DNA of 64,000 bases from the NCBI GenBank assembly GCA_964016885.1, contig OZ024742.1, forward strand, positions 12,760,811 through 12,824,810, read 5' to 3'. This document shows, piece by piece, positions 1 through 14,600 of this stretch; position 1 is the stretch's first letter; each line of letters opens with the position of its first letter. Below the pieces are notes generated by a model that saw only the letters and a program-made list of their open reading frames with translations, was not told where the DNA came from and searched no databases. The stretch comes from Eledone cirrhosa. Lineage: Eukaryota > Mollusca > Cephalopoda > Octopoda > Eledonidae. The position numbers and the translations under genes are program-made.

Positions 1-3000
1 TGTAAAGGGCCTCATGTTTGCCATGCCTGATATAGATTATATCTAAACAGCAAGCCTTGTAAAGGGCCTCATGTTTGCCATGCCTGATATAGATTATATC
101 TAAACGGCAGGCAAGCCTTGTAAAGGGCCTCATGTTTGCCATGCCTGATATAGATTATATCTAAACAGCAAGCCATGTAAACGGCCTCATGTTTGCCATG
201 CCTGATATAGATCATATCTAAACAGCAAGCCTTGTAAAGAGCCTCATGTTTGCCATGCCTGATATAGATTATATCTAAACAGCAGGCAAGCCTTGTAAAG
301 GGCCTCATGTTTGCCATGCCTGATATAGATTATATCTAAACAACAAGCCTTGTAAAGAGCCTCATGTTTGCCATGCCTGATATAGATTATATCTAAACAG
401 CAAGCCTTGTAAAGGGCCTCATGTTTGCCATGCCTGATATAGATTATATCTAAACAGCAAGCCTTGTAAAGAGCCTCATGTTTGCCATGCCTGATATAGA
501 TTATATCTAAACAGCAAGCCTTGTAAAGGGCCTCATGTTTGCCATGCCTGATATAGATTATATCTAAACAGCAAGCCTTGTAAAGAGCCTCATGTTTGCC
601 ATGCCTGATATAGATTATATCTAAACAGCAAGCCTTGTAAAGGGCCTCATGTTTGCCATGCCTCATATAGATTATATCTAAACAGCAAGCCTTGTAAAGA
701 GCCTCATGTTTGCCATGCCTGATATAGATTATATCTAAACAGCAAGCCTTGTAAAGGGCCTCATGTTTGCCATGCCTGATATAGATTATATCTAAACAGC
801 AAGCCTTGTAAAGGGCCTCATGTTTGCCATGCCTGATATAGATTATATCTAAACAGCAAGCCTTGTAAAGGGCCTCATGTTTGCCATGCCTGATATAGAT
901 TATATCTAAACAGCAAGCCTTGTAAAGAGCCTCATGTTTGCCATGCCTGATATAGATTATATCTAAACAGCAAGCCTTGTAAAGGGCCTTATGTTTGCCA
1001 TGCCTGATATAGATTATATCTAAACAGCAGGCAAGCCTTGTAAAGGGCCTCATGTTTGCCATGCCTGATATAGATTATATATAAACAGCAAGCCTTGTAA
1101 AGGGCCTCATGTTTGCCATGCCTGATATAGATTATATCTAAACAGCAAGCCTTGTAAAGAGCCTCATGTTTGCCATGCCTGATATAGATTACATCTAAAC
1201 AGCAGGCAAGCCTTGTAAAGAGTCTTATGTTTGCCATGCCTGATATAGATTATATCTAAACAGCAAGCCTTGTAAAGAGCCTCATGTTTGCCATGCCTGA
1301 TATAGATTATATCTAAACAGCAGGCAAGCCTTGTAAAGGGCCTCATGTTTGCCATGCCTGATATAGATTATATCTAAACAACAAGCCTTGTAAAGAGCCT
1401 CATGTTTGCCATGCCTGATATAGATTATATCTAAACAGCAAGCCTTGTAAAGGGCCTCATGTTTGCCATGCCTGATATAGATTATATCTAAACAGCAGGC
1501 AAGCCTTGTAAAGGGCCTCATGTTTGCCATGCCTGATATAGATTATATCTAAACAACAAGCCTTGTAAAGAGCCTCATGTTTGCCATGCCTGATATAGAT
1601 TATATCTAAACAGCAAGCCTTGTAAAGGGCCTCATGTTTGCCATGCCTGATATAGATTATATCTAAACAGCAAGCCTTGTAAAGAGCCTCATGTTTGCCA
1701 TGCCTGATATAGATTATATCTAAACAGCAAGCCTTGTAAAGGGCCTCATGTTTGCCATGCCTGATATAGATTATATCTAAACAGCAAGCCTTGTAAAGAG
1801 CCTCATGTTTGCCATGCCTGATATAGATTATATCTAAACAGCAAGCCTTGTAAAGGGCCTCATGTTTGCCATGCCTGATATAGATTATATCTAAACAGCA
1901 AGCCTTGTAAAGAGCCTCATGTTTGCCATGCCTGATATAGATTATATCTAAACAGCAAGCCTTGTAAAGGGCCTCATGTTTGCCATGCCTGATATAGATT
2001 ATATCTAAACAGCAAGCCTTGTAAAGGGCCTCATGTTTGCCATGCCTGATATAGATTATATCTAAACAGCAAGCCTTGTAAAGGGCCTCATGTTTGCCAT
2101 GCCTGATATAGATTATATCTAAACAGCAAGCCTTGTAAAGAGCCTCATGTTTGCCATGCCTGATATAGATTATATCTAAACAGCAAGCCTTGTAAAGGGC
2201 CTCATGTTTGCCATGCCTGATATAGATTATATCTAAACAGCAAGCCTTGTAAAGAGCCTCATGTTTGCCATGCCTGATATAGATTATATCTAAACAGCAA
2301 GCCTTGTAAAGGGCCTCATGTTTGCCATGCCTCATATAGATTATATCTAAACAGCAAGCCTTGTAAAGAGCCTCATGTTTGCCATGCCTGATATAGATTA
2401 TATCTAAACAGCAAGCCTTGTAAAGGGCCTCATGTTTGCCATGCCTGATATAGATTATATCTAAACAGCAAGCCTTGTAAAGGGCCTCATGTTTGCCATG
2501 CCTGATATAGATTATATCTAAACAGCAAGCCTTGTAAAGGGCCTCATGTTTGCCATGCCTGATATAGATTATATCTAAACAGCAAGCCTTGTAAAGAGCC
2601 TCATGTTTGCCATGCCTTATATAGATTATATCTAAACAGCAAGCCTTGTAAAGGGCCTCATGTTTGCCATGCCTGATATAGTTTATATCTAAACAGCAAG
2701 CCTTGTAAAGAGCCTCATGTTTGCCATGCCTGATATAGATTATATCTAAACAGCAAGCCTTTTAAAGGGCCTCATGTTTGCCATGCCTGATATAGATTAT
2801 ATCTAAACAGCAAGTCTTGTAAAGGGCCTCATGTTTGCCATGCCTGATATAGATTATATCTAAACAGCAGGCAAGCCTTGTAAAGGGCCTCATGTTTGCC
2901 ATGCCTGATATAGATTACATCTAAACAGCAGGCAAGCCTTGTAAAGAGCCTCATGTTTGCCATGCCTGATATAGATTATATCTAAACAGCAAGCCTTGTA

Positions 3001-3053
3001 AAGGGCCTCATGTTTGCCATGCCTGATATAGATTATATCTAAACAGCAAGCCT
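1..3053. repeat. Satellite HOR family A, copy 1 (3053 bp)
   Basis: First copy of a higher-order unit, equal to about 45 monomers of 57 bp plus 8 of 61 bp. Base 1 aligns with 3054, and the pattern of private substitutions (for example 'agccatgtaaacgg' near 170, 'tatataaac' near 1080, 'aagagtctta' near 1230) recurs at an offset of 3053. The window start happens to fall in phase with the chosen boundary, so this is not a natural edge. Confidence 0.9.
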
Positions 3054-5650
3054 TGTAAAGGGCCTCATGTTTGCCATGCCTGATATAGATTATATCTAAA
3101 CAGCAAGCCTTGTAAAGGGCCTCATGTTTGCCATGCCTGATATAGATTATATCTAAACGGCAGGCAAGCCTTGTAAAGGGCCTCATGTTTGCCATGCCTG
3201 ATATAGATTATATCTAAACAGCAAGCCATGTAAACGGCCTCATGTTTGCCATGCCTGATATAGATCATATCTAAACAGCAAGCCTTGTAAAGAGCCTCAT
3301 GTTTGCCATGCCTGATATAGATTATATCTAAACAGCAGGCAAGCCTTGTAAAGGGCCTCATGTTTGCCATGCCTGATATAGATTATATCTAAACAACAAG
3401 CCTTGTAAAGAGCCTCATGTTTGCCATGCCTGATATAGATTATATCTAAACAGCAAGCCTTGTAAAGGGCCTCATGTTTGCCATGCCTGATATAGATTAT
3501 ATCTAAACAGCAAGCCTTGTAAAGAGCCTCATGTTTGCCATGCCTGATATAGATTATATCTAAACAGCAAGCCTTGTAAAGGGCCTCATGTTTGCCATGC
3601 CTGATATAGATTATATCTAAACAGCAAGCCTTGTAAAGAGCCTCATGTTTGCCATGCCTGATATAGATTATATCTAAACAGCAAGCCTTGTAAAGGGCCT
3701 CATGTTTGCCATGCCTCATATAGATTATATCTAAACAGCAAGCCTTGTAAAGAGCCTCATGTTTGCCATGCCTGATATAGATTATATCTAAACAGCAAGC
3801 CTTGTAAAGGGCCTCATGTTTGCCATGCCTGATATAGATTATATCTAAACAGCAAGCCTTGTAAAGGGCCTCATGTTTGCCATGCCTGATATAGATTATA
3901 TCTAAACAGCAAGCCTTGTAAAGGGCCTCATGTTTGCCATGCCTGATATAGATTATATCTAAACAGCAAGCCTTGTAAAGAGCCTCATGTTTGCCATGCC
4001 TGATATAGATTATATCTAAACAGCAAGCCTTGTAAAGGGCCTTATGTTTGCCATGCCTGATATAGATTATATCTAAACAGCAGGCAAGCCTTGTAAAGGG
4101 CCTCATGTTTGCCATGCCTGATATAGATTATATATAAACAGCAAGCCTTGTAAAGGGCCTCATGTTTGCCATGCCTGATATAGATTATATCTAAACAGCA
4201 AGCCTTGTAAAGAGCCTCATGTTTGCCATGCCTGATATAGATTACATCTAAACAGCAGGCAAGCCTTGTAAAGAGTCTTATGTTTGCCATGCCTGATATA
4301 GATTATATCTAAACAGCAAGCCTTGTAAAGAGCCTCATGTTTGCCATGCCTGATATAGATTATATCTAAACAGCAGGCAAGCCTTGTAAAGGGCCTCATG
4401 TTTGCCATGCCTGATATAGATTATATCTAAACAACAAGCCTTGTAAAGAGCCTCATGTTTGCCATGCCTGATATAGATTATATCTAAACAGCAAGCCTTG
4501 TAAAGGGCCTCATGTTTGCCATGCCTGATATAGATTATATCTAAACAGCAGGCAAGCCTTGTAAAGGGCCTCATGTTTGCCATGCCTGATATAGATTATA
4601 TCTAAACAACAAGCCTTGTAAAGAGCCTCATGTTTGCCATGCCTGATATAGATTATATCTAAACAGCAAGCCTTGTAAAGGGCCTCATGTTTGCCATGCC
4701 TGATATAGATTATATCTAAACAGCAAGCCTTGTAAAGAGCCTCATGTTTGCCATGCCTGATATAGATTATATCTAAACAGCAAGCCTTGTAAAGGGCCTC
4801 ATGTTTGCCATGCCTGATATAGATTATATCTAAACAGCAAGCCTTGTAAAGAGCCTCATGTTTGCCATGCCTGATATAGATTATATCTAAACAGCAAGCC
4901 TTGTAAAGGGCCTCATGTTTGCCATGCCTCATATAGATTATATCTAAACAGCAAGCCTTGTAAAGAGCCTCATGTTTGCCATGCCTGATATAGATTATAT
5001 CTAAACAGCAAGCCTTGTAAAGGGCCTCATGTTTGCCATGCCTGATATAGATTATATCTAAACAGCAAGCCTTGTAAAGGGCCTCATGTTTGCCATGCCT
5101 GATATAGATTATATCTAAACAGCAAGCCTTGTAAAGGGCCTCATGTTTGCCATGCCTGATATAGATTATATCTAAACAGCAAGCCTTGTAAAGAGCCTCA
5201 TGTTTGCCATGCCTTATATAGATTATATCTAAACAGCAAGCCTTGTAAAGGGCCTCATGTTTGCCATGCCTGATATAGTTTATATCTAAACAGCAAGCCT
5301 TGTAAAGAGCCTCATGTTTGCCATGCCTGATATAGATTATATCTAAACAGCAAGCCTTTTAAAGGGCCTCATGTTTGCCATGCCTGATATAGATTATATC
5401 TAAACAGCAAGTCTTGTAAAGGGCCTCATGTTTGCCATGCCTGATATAGATTATATCTAAACAGCAGGCAAGCCTTGTAAAGGGCCTCATGTTTGCCATG
5501 CCTGATATAGATTACATCTAAACAGCAGGCAAGCCTTGTAAAGAGCCTCATGTTTGCCATGCCTGATATAGATTATATCTAAACAGCAAGCCTTGTAAAG
5601 GGCCTCATGTTTGCCATGCCTGATATAGATTATATCTAAACAGCAAGCCT
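3054..5650. repeat. Satellite HOR family A, copy 2 (2597 bp)
   Basis: Second copy of HOR A. It matches copy 1 monomer for monomer but lacks 456 bp, exactly eight 57-bp monomers, in the long run of 57-bp units after about 4510. The uninterrupted minus-strand frame there is 140 codons here against 292 in copy 1, a difference of 152 = 8 x 19. Downstream of the deletion the offset between the copies becomes 2597 (for example 'atgccttatatag' at 2612 and 5209). Confidence 0.9.
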
Positions 5651-6971
5651 TGTAAAGGGCCTCATGTTTGCCATGCCTGATATAGATTATATCTAAACAG
5701 CAAGCCTTGTAAAGGGCCTCATGTTTGCCATGCCTGATATAGATTATATCTAAACGGCAGGCAAGCCTTGTAAAGGGCCTCATGTTTGCCATGCCTGATA
5801 TAGATTATATCTAAACAGCAAGCCATGTAAACGGCCTCATGTTTGCCATGCCTGATATAGATCATATCTAAACAGCAAGCCTTGTAAAGAGCCTCATGTT
5901 TGCCATGCCTGATATAGATTATATCTAAACAGCAGGCAAGCCTTGTAAAGGGCCTCATGTTTGCCATGCCTGATATAGATTATATCTAAACAACAAGCCT
6001 TGTAAAGAGCCTCATGTTTGCCATGCCTGATATAGATTATATCTAAACAGCAAGCCTTGTAAAGGGCCTCATGTTTGCCATGCCTGATATAGATTATATC
6101 TAAACAGCAAGCCTTGTAAAGAGCCTCATGTTTGCCATGCCTGATATAGATTATATCTAAACAGCAAGCCTTGTAAAGGGCCTCATGTTTGCCATGCCTG
6201 ATATAGATTATATCTAAACAGCAAGCCTTGTAAAGAGCCTCATGTTTGCCATGCCTGATATAGATTATATCTAAACAGCAAGCCTTGTAAAGGGCCTCAT
6301 GTTTGCCATGCCTCATATAGATTATATCTAAACAGCAAGCCTTGTAAAGAGCCTCATGTTTGCCATGCCTGATATAGATTATATCTAAACAGCAAGCCTT
6401 GTAAAGGGCCTCATGTTTGCCATGCCTGATATAGATTATATCTAAACAGCAAGCCTTGTAAAGGGCCTCATGTTTGCCATGCCTGATATAGATTATATCT
6501 AAACAGCAAGCCTTGTAAAGGGCCTCATGTTTGCCATGCCTGATATAGATTATATCTAAACAGCAAGCCTTGTAAAGAGCCTCATGTTTGCCATGCCTGA
6601 TATAGATTATATCTAAACAGCAAGCCTTGTAAAGGGCCTTATGTTTGCCATGCCTGATATAGATTATATCTAAACAGCAGGCAAGCCTTGTAAAGGGCCT
6701 CATGTTTGCCATGCCTGATATAGATTATATATAAACAGCAAGCCTTGTAAAGGGCCTCATGTTTGCCATGCCTGATATAGATTATATCTAAACAGCAAGC
6801 CTTGTAAAGAGCCTCATGTTTGCCATGCCTGATATAGATTACATCTAAACAGCAGGCAAGCCTTGTAAAGAGTCTTATGTTTGCCATGCCTGATATAGAT
6901 TATATCTAAACAGCAAGCCTTGTAAAGAGCCTCATGTTTGCCATGCCTGATATAGATTATATCTAAACAGC
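5651..6971. repeat. Satellite HOR family A, copy 3 (partial)
   Basis: Third copy of HOR A, at offset 2597 from copy 2. It is identical in order of marker monomers through 'aagagtctta' near 6890 and diverges near 6972, where copy 2 has a 61-bp monomer and this copy has a 57-bp one. Markers from the end of copies 1 and 2 (ccttatatag, atagtttatat, aagccttttaaag, aagtcttg) reappear in order at 7058-7262. The third copy therefore has an internal deletion or rearrangement rather than a clean end. Confidence 0.8.
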
Positions 6972-8170
6972 AAGCCTTGTAAAGAGCCTCATGTTTGCCA
7001 TGCCTGATATAGATTATATCTAAACAGCAAGCCTTGTAAAGGGCCTCATGTTTGCCATGCCTTATATAGATTATATCTAAACAGCAAGCCTTGTAAAGGG
7101 CCTCATGTTTGCCATGCCTGATATAGTTTATATCTAAACAGCAAGCCTTGTAAAGAGTCTCATGTTTGCCATGCCTGATATAGATTATATCTAAACAGCA
7201 AGCCTTTTAAAGGGCCTCATGTTTGCCATGCCTGATATAGATTATATCTAAACAGCAAGTCTTGTAAAGGGCCTCATGTTTGCCATGCCTGATATAGATT
7301 ATATCTAAACAGCAAGCCTTGTAAAGAGCCTCATGTTTGCCATGCCTGATATAGATTATATCTAAACAGCAAGCCTTGTAAAGGGCCTCATGTTTGCCAT
7401 GCCTGATATAGATTATAACTAAACAGCAAGCCTTGTAAAGGGCCTCATGTTTGCCATGCCTGATATAGATTATATCTAAACAGCAAGCCTTGTAAAGGGC
7501 CTCATGTTTGCCATGCCTGATATAGATTATATCTAAACAACAAGCCTTGTAAAGGGCCTCATGTTTGCCATGCCTGATATAGATTATATCTAAACAGCAG
7601 GCAAGCCTTGTAAAGAGCCTCATGTTTGCCATGCCTGATATAGATTATATCTAAACAGCAAGCCTTGTAAAGGGCCTCATGTTTGCCATGCCTGATATAG
7701 ATTATATCTAAACAGCAAGCCTTGTAAAGAGCCTCATGTTTGCCATGCCTGATATAGATTATATCTAAACAGCAAGCCTTGTAAAGAGCCTCATGTTTAC
7801 CATGCCTGATATAGATTATATCTAAACAGCAAGCCTTGTAAAGGCCTCATGTTTGCCATGCCTGATATTGATTATATCTAAACAGCAAGCCTTGTAAAGG
7901 GCCTCATGTTTGCCATGCCTGATATAGATCATATCTAAACAGCAAGCCTTGTAAAAGCCTCATGTTTGCCATGCCTGATATAGATTATATCTAAACAGCA
8001 AGCCTTGTAAAGGGCCTCATGTTTGCCATGCCTGATATAGATTATATCTAAACAGCAGGCAAGCCTTGTAAAGAGCCTCATGTTTGCCATGCCTGATATA
8101 GATTATATTTAAACAGCAGGCAAGCCTTGTAAAGAGCCTCATGTTTGCCGTGCCTGATATAGATTATATC
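6972..8170. repeat. Satellite, junction segment between HOR families A and B
   Basis: Satellite monomers that continue from truncated HOR A (A-type markers at 7058-7262) into a segment with more small indels than elsewhere. Examples are 'gtaaaggcctc' near 7840 and 'gtaaaagcctc' near 7955, each short by one or two bases, and the substitution 'ttgccgtgcc' near 8150. A higher local density of private mutations is usual at boundaries where homogenisation is less efficient. That reading is inference. Confidence 0.7.
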
Positions 8171-11100
8171 TAAACAGCAGGCAAGCCTTGTAAAGGGCCT
8201 CATGTTTGCCATGCCTGATATAGATTATATCTAAACAGCAGGCAAGCATTGTAAAGGGCCTCATGTTTGCCATGCCTGATATAGATTATATCTAAACAGC
8301 AAGCCTTGTAAAAGGCCTCATGTTTGCCATGCCTGATATAGATTACATCTAAACAGCAGGCAAGCCTTGTAAAGAGCCTCATGTTTGCCATGCCTGATAT
8401 AGATTATATCTAAACAGCAAGCATTGTAAAGGGCCTTATGTTTGCCATGTCTGATATAGATTACATCTAAACAGCAGGCAAGCCTTGTAAAGGGCCTCAT
8501 GTTTGCCATGCCTGATATAGATTATATCTAAACAGCAGGCAAGCCTTGTAAAGGGCCTCATGTTTGCCATGCCTGATATAGATTATATCTAAACAGCAGG
8601 CAAGCCTTCTAAAGGGCCTTTTGTTTGCCATGCCTGATATAGATTACATCTAAACAGCAGGCAAGCCTTGTAAAGAGCCTCATGTTTGCCATGCCTGATA
8701 TAGATTATATCTAAACAGCAGGCAAGCCTTGTAAAGGGCCTCATGTTTGCCATGCCTGATATAGATTATATCTAAACAGCAGGCAAGCCTTGTAAAGAGC
8801 CTCATGTTTGCCATGCCTGATATAGATTATATCTAAACAGTAGGCAAGCCTTGTAAAGGGCCTCATGTTTGCCATGCCTGATATAGATTATATCTAAACA
8901 GCAGGCAAGCCTTGTAAAGGGCCTCATGTTTGCCATGCCTGATATAGATTACATCTAAACAGCAGGCAAGCCTTGTAAAGAGCCTCATGTTTGCCATGCC
9001 TGATATAGATTATATCTAAACAGCAAGCCTTGTAAAGGGCCTCATGTTTGCCATGCCTGATATAGATTATATCTAAACAGCAAGCCTTGTAAAGGGCCTC
9101 ATGTTTGCCATGCCTGATATAGATTATATCTAAACAGCAAGCCTTGTAAAGGGCCTCATGTTTGCCATGCCTGATATAGATTATATCTAAACAGCAGGCA
9201 AGCCTTGTAAAGGGCCTCATGTTTGCCATGCTTGATATAGATTATATCTAAACAGCAAGCCATGTAAACGGCCTCGTGTTTGCCATGCCTGATATAGATT
9301 ATATCTAAACAGCAAGCCTTGCAAAGAGCCTCATGTTTGCCATGCCTGATATAGATTATATCTAAACAGCAGGCAAGCCTTGTAAAGGGCCTCATGTTTG
9401 CCATGCCTGATATAGATTATATCTAAACAGCAAGCCTTGTAAAGGGCCTCATGTTTGCCATGCCTGGTATAGATTATATCTAAACAGCAAGCCTTGTAAA
9501 GGGCCTCATGTTTGCCATGCCTGATATAGATTATATCTAAACAGCAAGCCTTGTAAAGGGCCTCATGTTTGCCATGCCTGATATAGATTATATCTAAACA
9601 ACAAGCCTTGTAAAGGGCCTCATGTTTGACATGCCTGATATAGATTATATCTAAACAGCAGGCAAGCCTTGTAAAGGGCCTCATGTTTGCCATGCCTGAT
9701 ATAGATTATATCTAAACAGCAAGCCTTGTAAAGGGCCTCATGTTTGCCATGCCTGATATAGATTATATCTAAACAGCAAGCCTTGTAAAGAGCCTCATGT
9801 TTGCCATGCCTGATATAGATTATATCTAAACAGCAAGCCTTGTAAAGAGCCTCATGTTTACCATGCCTGATATAGATTATATCTAAACAGCAAGCCTTGT
9901 AAAGGGCCTCATGTTTGCCATGCCTGATATTGATTATATCTAAACAGCAAGCCTTGTAAAGGGCCTCATGTTTGCCATGCCTGATATAGATTATATCTAA
10001 ACAGCAAACCTTGTAAAGAGCCTCATGTTTGCCATGCCTGATATAGATTATATCTAAACAGCAAGCCTTGTAAAGGGCCTCATGTTTGCCATGCCTGATA
10101 TAGATTATATCTAAACAGCAGGCAAGCCTTGTAACGAGCCTCATGTTTGCCATGCCTGATATAGATTATATTTAAACAGCAGGCAAGCCTTGTAAAGAGC
10201 CTCATGTTTGCCATGCCTGATATAGATTATATCTAAACAGCAGGCAAGCCTTGTAAAGGGCCTCATGTTTGCCATGCCTGATATAGATTATATCTAAACA
10301 GCAGGCAAGCCTTGTAAAGGGCCTCATGTTTGCATGCCTGATATAGATTATATCTAAACAGCAAGCCTTGTAAAGGGCCTCATGTTTGCCATGCCTGATA
10401 TAGATTACATCTAAACAGCAGGCAAGCCTTGTAAAGAGCCTCATGTTTGCCATGCCTGATATAGATTATATCTAAACAGCAAGCCTTGTAAAGGGCCTTA
10501 TGTTTGCCATGTCTGATATAGATTACATCTAAACAGCAGGCAAGCCTTGTAAAGGGCCTCATGTTTGCCATGCCTGATATAGATTATATCTAAACAGCAG
10601 GCAAGCCTTGTAAAGGGCCTCATGTTTGCCATGCCTGATATAGATTATATCTAAACAGCAGGCAAGCCTTGTAAAGGGCCTCATGTTTGCCATGCCTGAT
10701 ATAGATTATATCTAAACAGCAGGCAAACCTTGTAAAGGGCCTCATGTTTGCCATGCCTGATATAGATTACATCTAAACAGCAGGCAAGCCTTCTAAAGGG
10801 CCTTTTGTTTGCCATGCCTGATATAGATTATATTTAAACAGCAGGCAAGCCTTGTAAAGAGCCTCATGTTTGCCATGCCTGATATAGATTATATCTAAAC
10901 AGCAGGCAAGCCTTGTAAAGGGCCTCATGTTTGCCACGCCTGATATAGATTATATCTAAACAGCAGGCAAGCCTTGTAAAGAGCCTCATGTTTGCCATGC
11001 CTGATATAGATTATATCTAAACAGCAGGCAAGCCTTGTAAAGGGCCTCATGTTTGCCATGCCTGATATAGATTATATCTAAACAGCAGGCAAGCCTTGTA

Positions 11101-11663
11101 AAGGGCCTCATGTTTGCCATGCCTGATATAGATTACATCTAAACAGCAGGCAAGCCTTGTAAAGAGCCTCATGTTTGCCATGCCTGATATAGATTATATC
11201 TAAACAGCAAGCCTTGTAAAGGGCCTCATGTTTGCCATGCCTGATATAGATTATATCTAAACAGCAAGCCTTGTAAAGGGCCTCATGTTTGCCATGCCTG
11301 ATATAGATTATATCTAAACAGCAGGCAAGCCTTGTAAAGGGCCTCATGTTTGCCATGCCTGATATAGATTATATCTAAACAGCAAGCCATGTAAACGGCC
11401 TCATGTTTGCCATGCCGGATATAGATTATATCTAAACAGCAAGCCTTGTAAAGGGCCTCATGTTTGCCATGCCTGATATAGATTATATCTAAACAGCAGG
11501 CAAGCCTTGTAAAGGGCCTCATGTTTGCCATGCCTGATATAGATTATATCTAAACAGCAAGCCTTGTAAAGAGCCTCATGTTTGCCATGCCTGATATAGA
11601 TTATATCTAAACAGCAAGCCTTGTAAAGGGCCTCATGTTTGCCATGCCTGATATAGATTATAT
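8171..11663. repeat. Satellite HOR family B, copy 1 (~3494 bp)
   Basis: HOR B is rich in 61-bp monomers (roughly 26 of 57 bp and 33 of 61 bp by length arithmetic). Diagnostic variants are 'ccttctaaagggccttttg' (near 8607 and 10789), 'catgtttaccatgcc' (near 9855), 'gatattgatt' (near 9928), and a one-base deletion 'gtttgcatgcc' near 10331. The same variants recur at +3494 in copy 2, including the one-base deletion. Confidence 0.88.
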
Positions 11664-14600
11664 CTAAACAGCAGGCAAGCCTTGTAAAGGGCCTCATGTT
11701 TGCCATGCCTGATATAGATTATATCTAAACAGCAGGCAAGCATTGTAAAGGGCCTCATGTTTGCCATGCCTGATATAGATTATATCTAAACAGCAAGCCT
11801 TGTAAAAGGCCTCATGTTTGCCATGCCTGATATAGATTACATCTAAACAGCAGGCAAGCCTTGTAAAGAGCCTCATGTTTGCAGTGCCTGATATAGATTA
11901 TATCTAAACAGCAAGCATTGTAAAGGGCCTTATGTTTGCCATGTCTGATATAGATTACATCTAAACAGCAGGCAAGCCTTGTAAAGGGCCTCATGTTTGC
12001 CATGCCTGATATAGATTATATCTAAACAGCAGGCAAGCCTTGTAAAGGGCCTCATGTTTGCCATGCCTGATATAGATTATATCTAAACAGCAGGCAAGCC
12101 TTCTAAAGGGCCTTTTGTTTGCCATGCCTGATATAGATTACATCTAAACAGCAGGCAAGCCTTGTAAAGAGCCTCATGTTTGCCATGCCTGATATAGATT
12201 ATATCTAAACAGCAGGCAAGCCTTGTAAAGGGCCTCATGTTTGCCATGCCTGATATAGATTATATCTAAACAGCAGGCAAGCCTTGTAAAGAGCCTCATG
12301 TTTGCCATGCCTGATATAGATTATATCTAAACAGCAGGCAAGCCTTGTAAAGGGCCTCATGTTTGCCATGCCTGATATAGATTATATCTAAACAGCAGGC
12401 AAGCCTTGTAAAGGGCCTCATGTTTGCCATGCCTGATATAGATTACATCTAAACAGCAGGCAAGCCTTGTAAAGAGCCTCATGTTTGCCATGCCTGATAT
12501 AGATTATATCTAAACAGCAAGCCTTGTAAAGGGCCTCATGTTTGCCATGCCTGATATAGATTATATCTAAACAGCAAGCCTTGTAAAGGGCCTCATGTTT
12601 GCCATGCCTGATATAGATTATATCTAAACAGCAAGCCTTGTAAAGGGCCTCATGTTTGCCATGCCTGATATAGATTATATCTAAACAGCAGGCAAGCCTT
12701 GTAAAGGGCCTCATGTTTGCCATGCTTGATATAGATTATATCTAAACAGCAAGCCATGTAAACGGCCTCATGTTTGCCATGCCTGATATAGATTATATCT
12801 AAACAGCAAGCCTTGCAAAGAGCCTCATGTTTGCCATGCCTGATATAGATTATATCTAAACAGCAGGCAAGCCTTGTAAAGGGCCTCATGTTTGCCATGC
12901 CTGATATAGATTATATCTAAACAGCAAGCCTTGTAAAGGGCCTCATGTTTGCCATGCCTGGTATAGATTATATCTAAACAGCAAGCCTTGTAAAGGGCCT
13001 CATGTTTGCCATGCCTGATATAGATTATATCTAAACAGCAAGCCTTGTAAAGGGCCTCATGTTTGCCATGCCTGATATAGATTATATCTAAACAACAAGC
13101 CTTGTAAAGGGCCTCATGTTTGACATGCCTGATATAGATTATATCTAAACAGCAGGCAAGCCTTGTAAAGGGCCTCATGTTTGCCATGCCTGATATAGAT
13201 TATATCTAAACAGCAAGCCTTGTAAAGGGCCTCATGTTTGCCATGCCTGATATAGATTATATCTAAACAGCAAGCCTTGTAAAGAGCCTCATGTTTGCCA
13301 TGCCTGATATAGATTATATCTAAACAGCAAGCCTTGTAAAGAGCCTCATGTTTACCATGCCTGATATAGATTATATCTAAACAGCAAGCCTTGTAAAGGG
13401 CCTCATGTTTGCCATGCCTGATATTGATTATATCTAAACAGCAAGCCTTGTAAAGGGCCTCATGTTTGCCATGCCTGATATAGATTATATCTAAACAGCA
13501 AACCTTGTAAAGAGCCTCATGTTTGCCATGCCTGATATAGATTATATCTAAACAGCAAGCCTTGTAAAGGGCCTCATGTTTGCCATGCCTGATATAGATT
13601 ATATCTAAACAGCAGGCAAGCCTTGTAAAGAGCCTCATGTTTGCCATGCCTGATATAGATTATATTTAAACAGCAGGCAAGCCTTGTAAAGAGCCTCATG
13701 TTTGCCATGCCTGATATAGATTATATCTAAACAGCAGGCAAGCCTTGTAAAGGGCCTCATGTTTGCCATGCCTGATATAGATTATATCTAAACAGCAGGC
13801 AAGCCTTGTAAAGGGCCTCATGTTTGCATGCCTGATATAGATTATATCTAAACAGCAAGCCTTGTAAAGGGCCTCATGTTTGCCATGCCTGATATAGATT
13901 ACATCTAAACAGCAGGCAAGCCTTGTAAAGAGCCTCATGTTTGCCATGCCTGATATAGATTATATCTAAACAGCAAGCCTTGTAAAGGGCCTTATGTTTG
14001 CCATGTCTGATATAGATTACATCTAAACAGCAGGCAAGCCTTGTAAAGGGCCTCATGTTTGCCATGCCTGATATAGATTATATCTAAACAGCAGGCAAGC
14101 CTTGTAAAGGGCCTCATGTTTGCCATGCCTGATATAGATTATATCTAAACAGCAGGCAAGCCTTGTAAAGGGCCTCATGTTTGCCATGCCTGATATAGAT
14201 TACATCTAAACAGCAGGCAAGCCTTCTAAAGGGCCTTTTGTTTGCCATGCCTGATATAGATTATATTTAAACAGCAGGCAAGCCTTGTAAAGAGCCTCAT
14301 GTTTGCCATGCCTGATATAGATTATATCTAAACAGCAGGCAAGCCTTGTAAAGGGCCTCATGTTTGCCACGCCTGATATAGATTATATCTAAACAGCAGG
14401 CAAGCCTTGTAAAGAGCCTCATGTTTGCCATGCCTGATATAGATTATATCTAAACAGCAGGCAAGCCTTGTAAAGGGCCTCATGTTTGCCATGCCTGATA
14501 TAGATTATATCTAAACAGCAGGCAAGCCTTGTAAAGGGCCTCATGTTTGCCATGCCTGATATAGATTACATCTAAACAGCAGGCAAGCCTTGTAAAGAGC

